Shown one piece after another: positions 21,684 to 23,318 of a stretch of DNA of 23,318 bases. The first letter of the stretch is position 1, and every line of letters starts with the position of its first letter. The stretch covers positions 1-23,318 of the forward strand of contig CALCFH010000036.1 in assembly GCA_937900215.1 (NCBI GenBank), in the 5' to 3' direction. A model generated the notes under the pieces. The model was given only the letters and a program-made list of their open reading frames with translations. It searched no databases and was not told the origin of the DNA. The translations under genes and the position numbers were made by a program. Source of the stretch: an uncultured Cryomorphaceae bacterium (GTDB lineage Bacteria > Bacteroidota > Bacteroidia > Flavobacteriales > Schleiferiaceae).

Positions 21684-23240
21684 ATGAACACAGAACTGTA
21701 TATCAGTTCACGAATGCGCGAGCAAACAGACATTGCGATTCTTCGCGAGGGAAAACTCGCTGAACTTCATAATGAATCGGAACAACAAAACTTTAATGTA
21801 GGAGATGTTTATCTAGCTACCGTTAAAAAACTAGTTCCAGGCCTGAATGCTGCATTTGTGGATGTAGGGTACGAAAAGGATGCATTCCTTCATTACCACG
21901 ACTTAGGACCTCAAGTAAGGTCTTTAAATAAGTACTTGTCAAAAACGCAAAAAGGGAAACAACCTTGGACTCTTCAAAACTTTGAAAGAGATCCAGATAT
22001 CCCTAAAGACGGACAAATTGATTCCGTTTTGAAATCGGGACAAAGGGTACTTGTTCAAATTGCCAAAGAACCCATTTCTTCCAAAGGACCACGTATTACC
22101 AGCGAAATTTCTATTGCAGGTAGGTTTATGGTTCTGGTTCCATTTTCAGATAGAATTAGTGTCTCTCAAAAAATAGAATCAAGAGAAGAAAAAGATCGCC
22201 TAAAAGGTATTGTAAAGCCCATTAAACCCGAGGGTTTTGGCGTTATTATCCGCACGGTTGCTCAAGGAAGACAACTCCAAGAAATAGAGTCCGATTTACA
22301 AGCTCTCCTAAAAAAATGGAAGAACTTGCATAGGAATATCAACAGTGCAAAGCCGCCTCTTTGTCTGCACAACGACTTGAATAAAAGCACTGGTCTTCTG
22401 CGCGATTTATTGAATGATAGCTTTACCTCCATTCAGGTAGATTCAGAAGATATGCATCAGACGGTTTGGGAATATTTGAATAGCGTAGATCCAACCAAAA
22501 CGGAGATGCTTAAGCTTTATTCAGGTAAAATTCCACTTTTTGAGCACTTTGGAGTTGAAAGACAGATTAAAACTGCCTTCGGACGATCGGTTACTTTTGG
22601 AAGAGGTGCCTATTTAATTATAGAGCATACCGAAGCCATGCATGTAATAGATGTCAACAGCGGCAATAGGAAGTCGAGCGGTGAAAACCAAGAAGCCAAC
22701 GCGCTTGAGGTGAATCTTCAAGCTGCAGAAGAAATAGCCCGTCAATTGAGGCTGCGTGATATGGGGGGAATCATTGTGGTAGATTTCATCGACCTTCATA
22801 GAGCAGAAAACAGAAAAGAACTGTTTGAAAAGCTGAAAGACTGTATGAAGGACGATCGTGCAAAGCACAAAATACTTCCTCCAAGTAAATTCGGTCTTAT
22901 TGAAATAACCCGCCAAAGGGTGCGCCCGGAGATGAATATCAAGACGCGTGAAGAAGATCCTAACGGAAGTTCTGCTGAAATAGAAGCGCCAATTAATATT
23001 CTGCATCATTTAGAAAATCACCTGTCGCTGATCTCGAGCCAAGAGAACATAAAAATATTGTTCTTGCATCTACATCCGTTTTTAGCGGCATACATAGAGA
23101 AAGGATGGTTTTTCTCTAGCCTTAGGCATAAATGGTCTAAGAAATACAAGCTGAAATTGAAGATTATTCCGAGGGATGGGTTCCGATTCTTAGAATACCA
23201 TTTCTATAATTCTGAGGATGTGAAATACGAGTTGAGTTAA
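21684..23240 (+). CDS. rng: Ribonuclease E/G
   Basis: An endoribonuclease for rRNA maturation and mRNA decay. The 518 residues show the Rne/Rng core: N-terminal strand (ELYISSRMREQTDIAIL), S1 domain (about 38-130, NVGDVYLATVKKLVPGLNAAFVDVG), RNase H-like and 5'-sensor region, and a DNase I-like domain with the Mg2+-binding acids D323 (HVIDVNSGN) and D367 (VVDFIDL), then EITRQRVRPEMNIK. Zn-link cysteines (CPxCxG in Proteobacteria) are absent; the region reads REEDPNGSSAEIEAP. There is no long degradosome scaffold tail, so it is of RNase G length. The stop codon overlaps the terminator stem. Confidence 0.94.
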   Translation: MNTELYISSRMREQTDIAILREGKLAELHNESEQQNFNVGDVYLATVKKLVPGLNAAFVDVGYEKDAFLHYHDLGPQVRSLNKYLSKTQKGKQPWTLQNFERDPDIPKDGQIDSVLKSGQRVLVQIAKEPISSKGPRITSEISIAGRFMVLVPFSDRISVSQKIESREEKDRLKGIVKPIKPEGFGVIIRTVAQGRQLQEIESDLQALLKKWKNLHRNINSAKPPLCLHNDLNKSTGLLRDLLNDSFTSIQVDSEDMHQTVWEYLNSVDPTKTEMLKLYSGKIPLFEHFGVERQIKTAFGRSVTFGRGAYLIIEHTEAMHVIDVNSGNRKSSGENQEANALEVNLQAAEEIARQLRLRDMGGIIVVDFIDLHRAENRKELFEKLKDCMKDDRAKHKILPPSKFGLIEITRQRVRPEMNIKTREEDPNGSSAEIEAPINILHHLENHLSLISSQENIKILFLHLHPFLAAYIEKGWFFSSLRHKWSKKYKLKLKIIPRDGFRFLEYHFYNSEDVKYELS

Positions 23241-23276
23241 ACGAGAAAGCCCCGCAAATGCGGGGCTTTCTCGTTT
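23239..23276 (+). terminator. Rho-independent terminator after rng
   Basis: A perfect 17-bp stem with a 4-base AAAT loop: left arm 23239-23255, right arm 23260-23276, GC-rich at the loop end (GCCCCGC / GCGGGGC) and ending in TCGTTT. The left arm begins inside the rng stop codon. The arms are A-rich/T-rich at the base, so it could also work for a gene converging from the right. Confidence 0.9.
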
Positions 23277-23318
23277 ATAGGTATTCTCTTTTATCTAGTC
23301 TTCTGACTTGCGACTATC
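23277..23318. other. Right edge, no feature seen
   Basis: The last 42 bases after the terminator are too short to assign; no gene start, repeat or promoter could be supported. Confidence 0.5.

Noticed and set aside
22614..23009. 131-codon open frame antisense to rng
   Set aside because: It lies opposite the conserved catalytic domain, shows no domain and has no promoter.
1..23318. Mobile elements, CRISPR arrays, tRNA or rRNA genes
   Set aside because: No transposase-like protein, regularly spaced repeat, or tRNA-like cloverleaf was recognised in the gaps, which are all short.

Overview
The window looks like chromosomal DNA from a member of the Bacteroidota, most likely of the Flavobacteriales. 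The reasons are the gliding-motility genes gldD and gldE in the conserved order mutY-ssb-gldE-gldD, promoters of the Bacteroidota type (-7 box TAnnTTTG) in front of many genes, very weak Shine-Dalgarno signals, and an HU / TPR protein / tiny basic protein / RNase G cluster. No mobile element, CRISPR array, rRNA or tRNA was seen. Coding density is very high and no gap exceeds about 170 bases.

Layout. (1) 1-4039: aerobic phenylacetate catabolism. A cut-off enoyl-CoA hydratase/isomerase (paaG-like), paaD, paaC, paaB and paaA run leftwards; the reductase paaE is split off and runs rightwards from a divergent promoter region. (2) 4063-6529: metal homeostasis. A DtxR/MntR-type regulator faces a two-gene unit of a metal ABC-transporter ATPase and, directly abutting it, a ZIP/GufA-type transporter. 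A dyad next to a perfect -7 box suggests metal control. (3) 6526-8522: a DNA-alkylation-repair HEAT protein and the intramembrane protease RseP, on the minus strand. (4) 8651-11888: the most unusual part. Two genes 10 bases apart encode a secreted protein that looks like an M1 aminopeptidase without its zinc site, and a protein that aligns end to end with ATP-dependent DNA ligases but has lost the nucleotidyl-transfer lysines. Both frames are fully open, which suggests a maintained pseudoenzyme pair rather than decay. (5) 11926-14638: a GH31 alpha-glucosidase and a small glycogen-binding-like E-set protein. (6) 14625-16973: an EamA-type transporter, then rightwards a heavy-metal-domain lipoprotein directly followed by heme A synthase. 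(7) 16941-20546, leftwards: mutY, ssb, gldE, gldD and a DUF2007 protein. (8) 20654-23240, rightwards: HU, a membrane-anchored TPR protein, a 31-residue ribosomal-protein-like peptide and RNase E/G, ending in a perfect hairpin terminator.

Several promoters put the -7 box only 4-7 bases from the start codon (8651, ssb, the EamA gene, possibly the ABC ATPase), which predicts leaderless or almost leaderless mRNAs. They also correct several start codons (paaA, paaE, ssb, the GH31 gene). All family names rest on reading motifs by eye; no database search was run.
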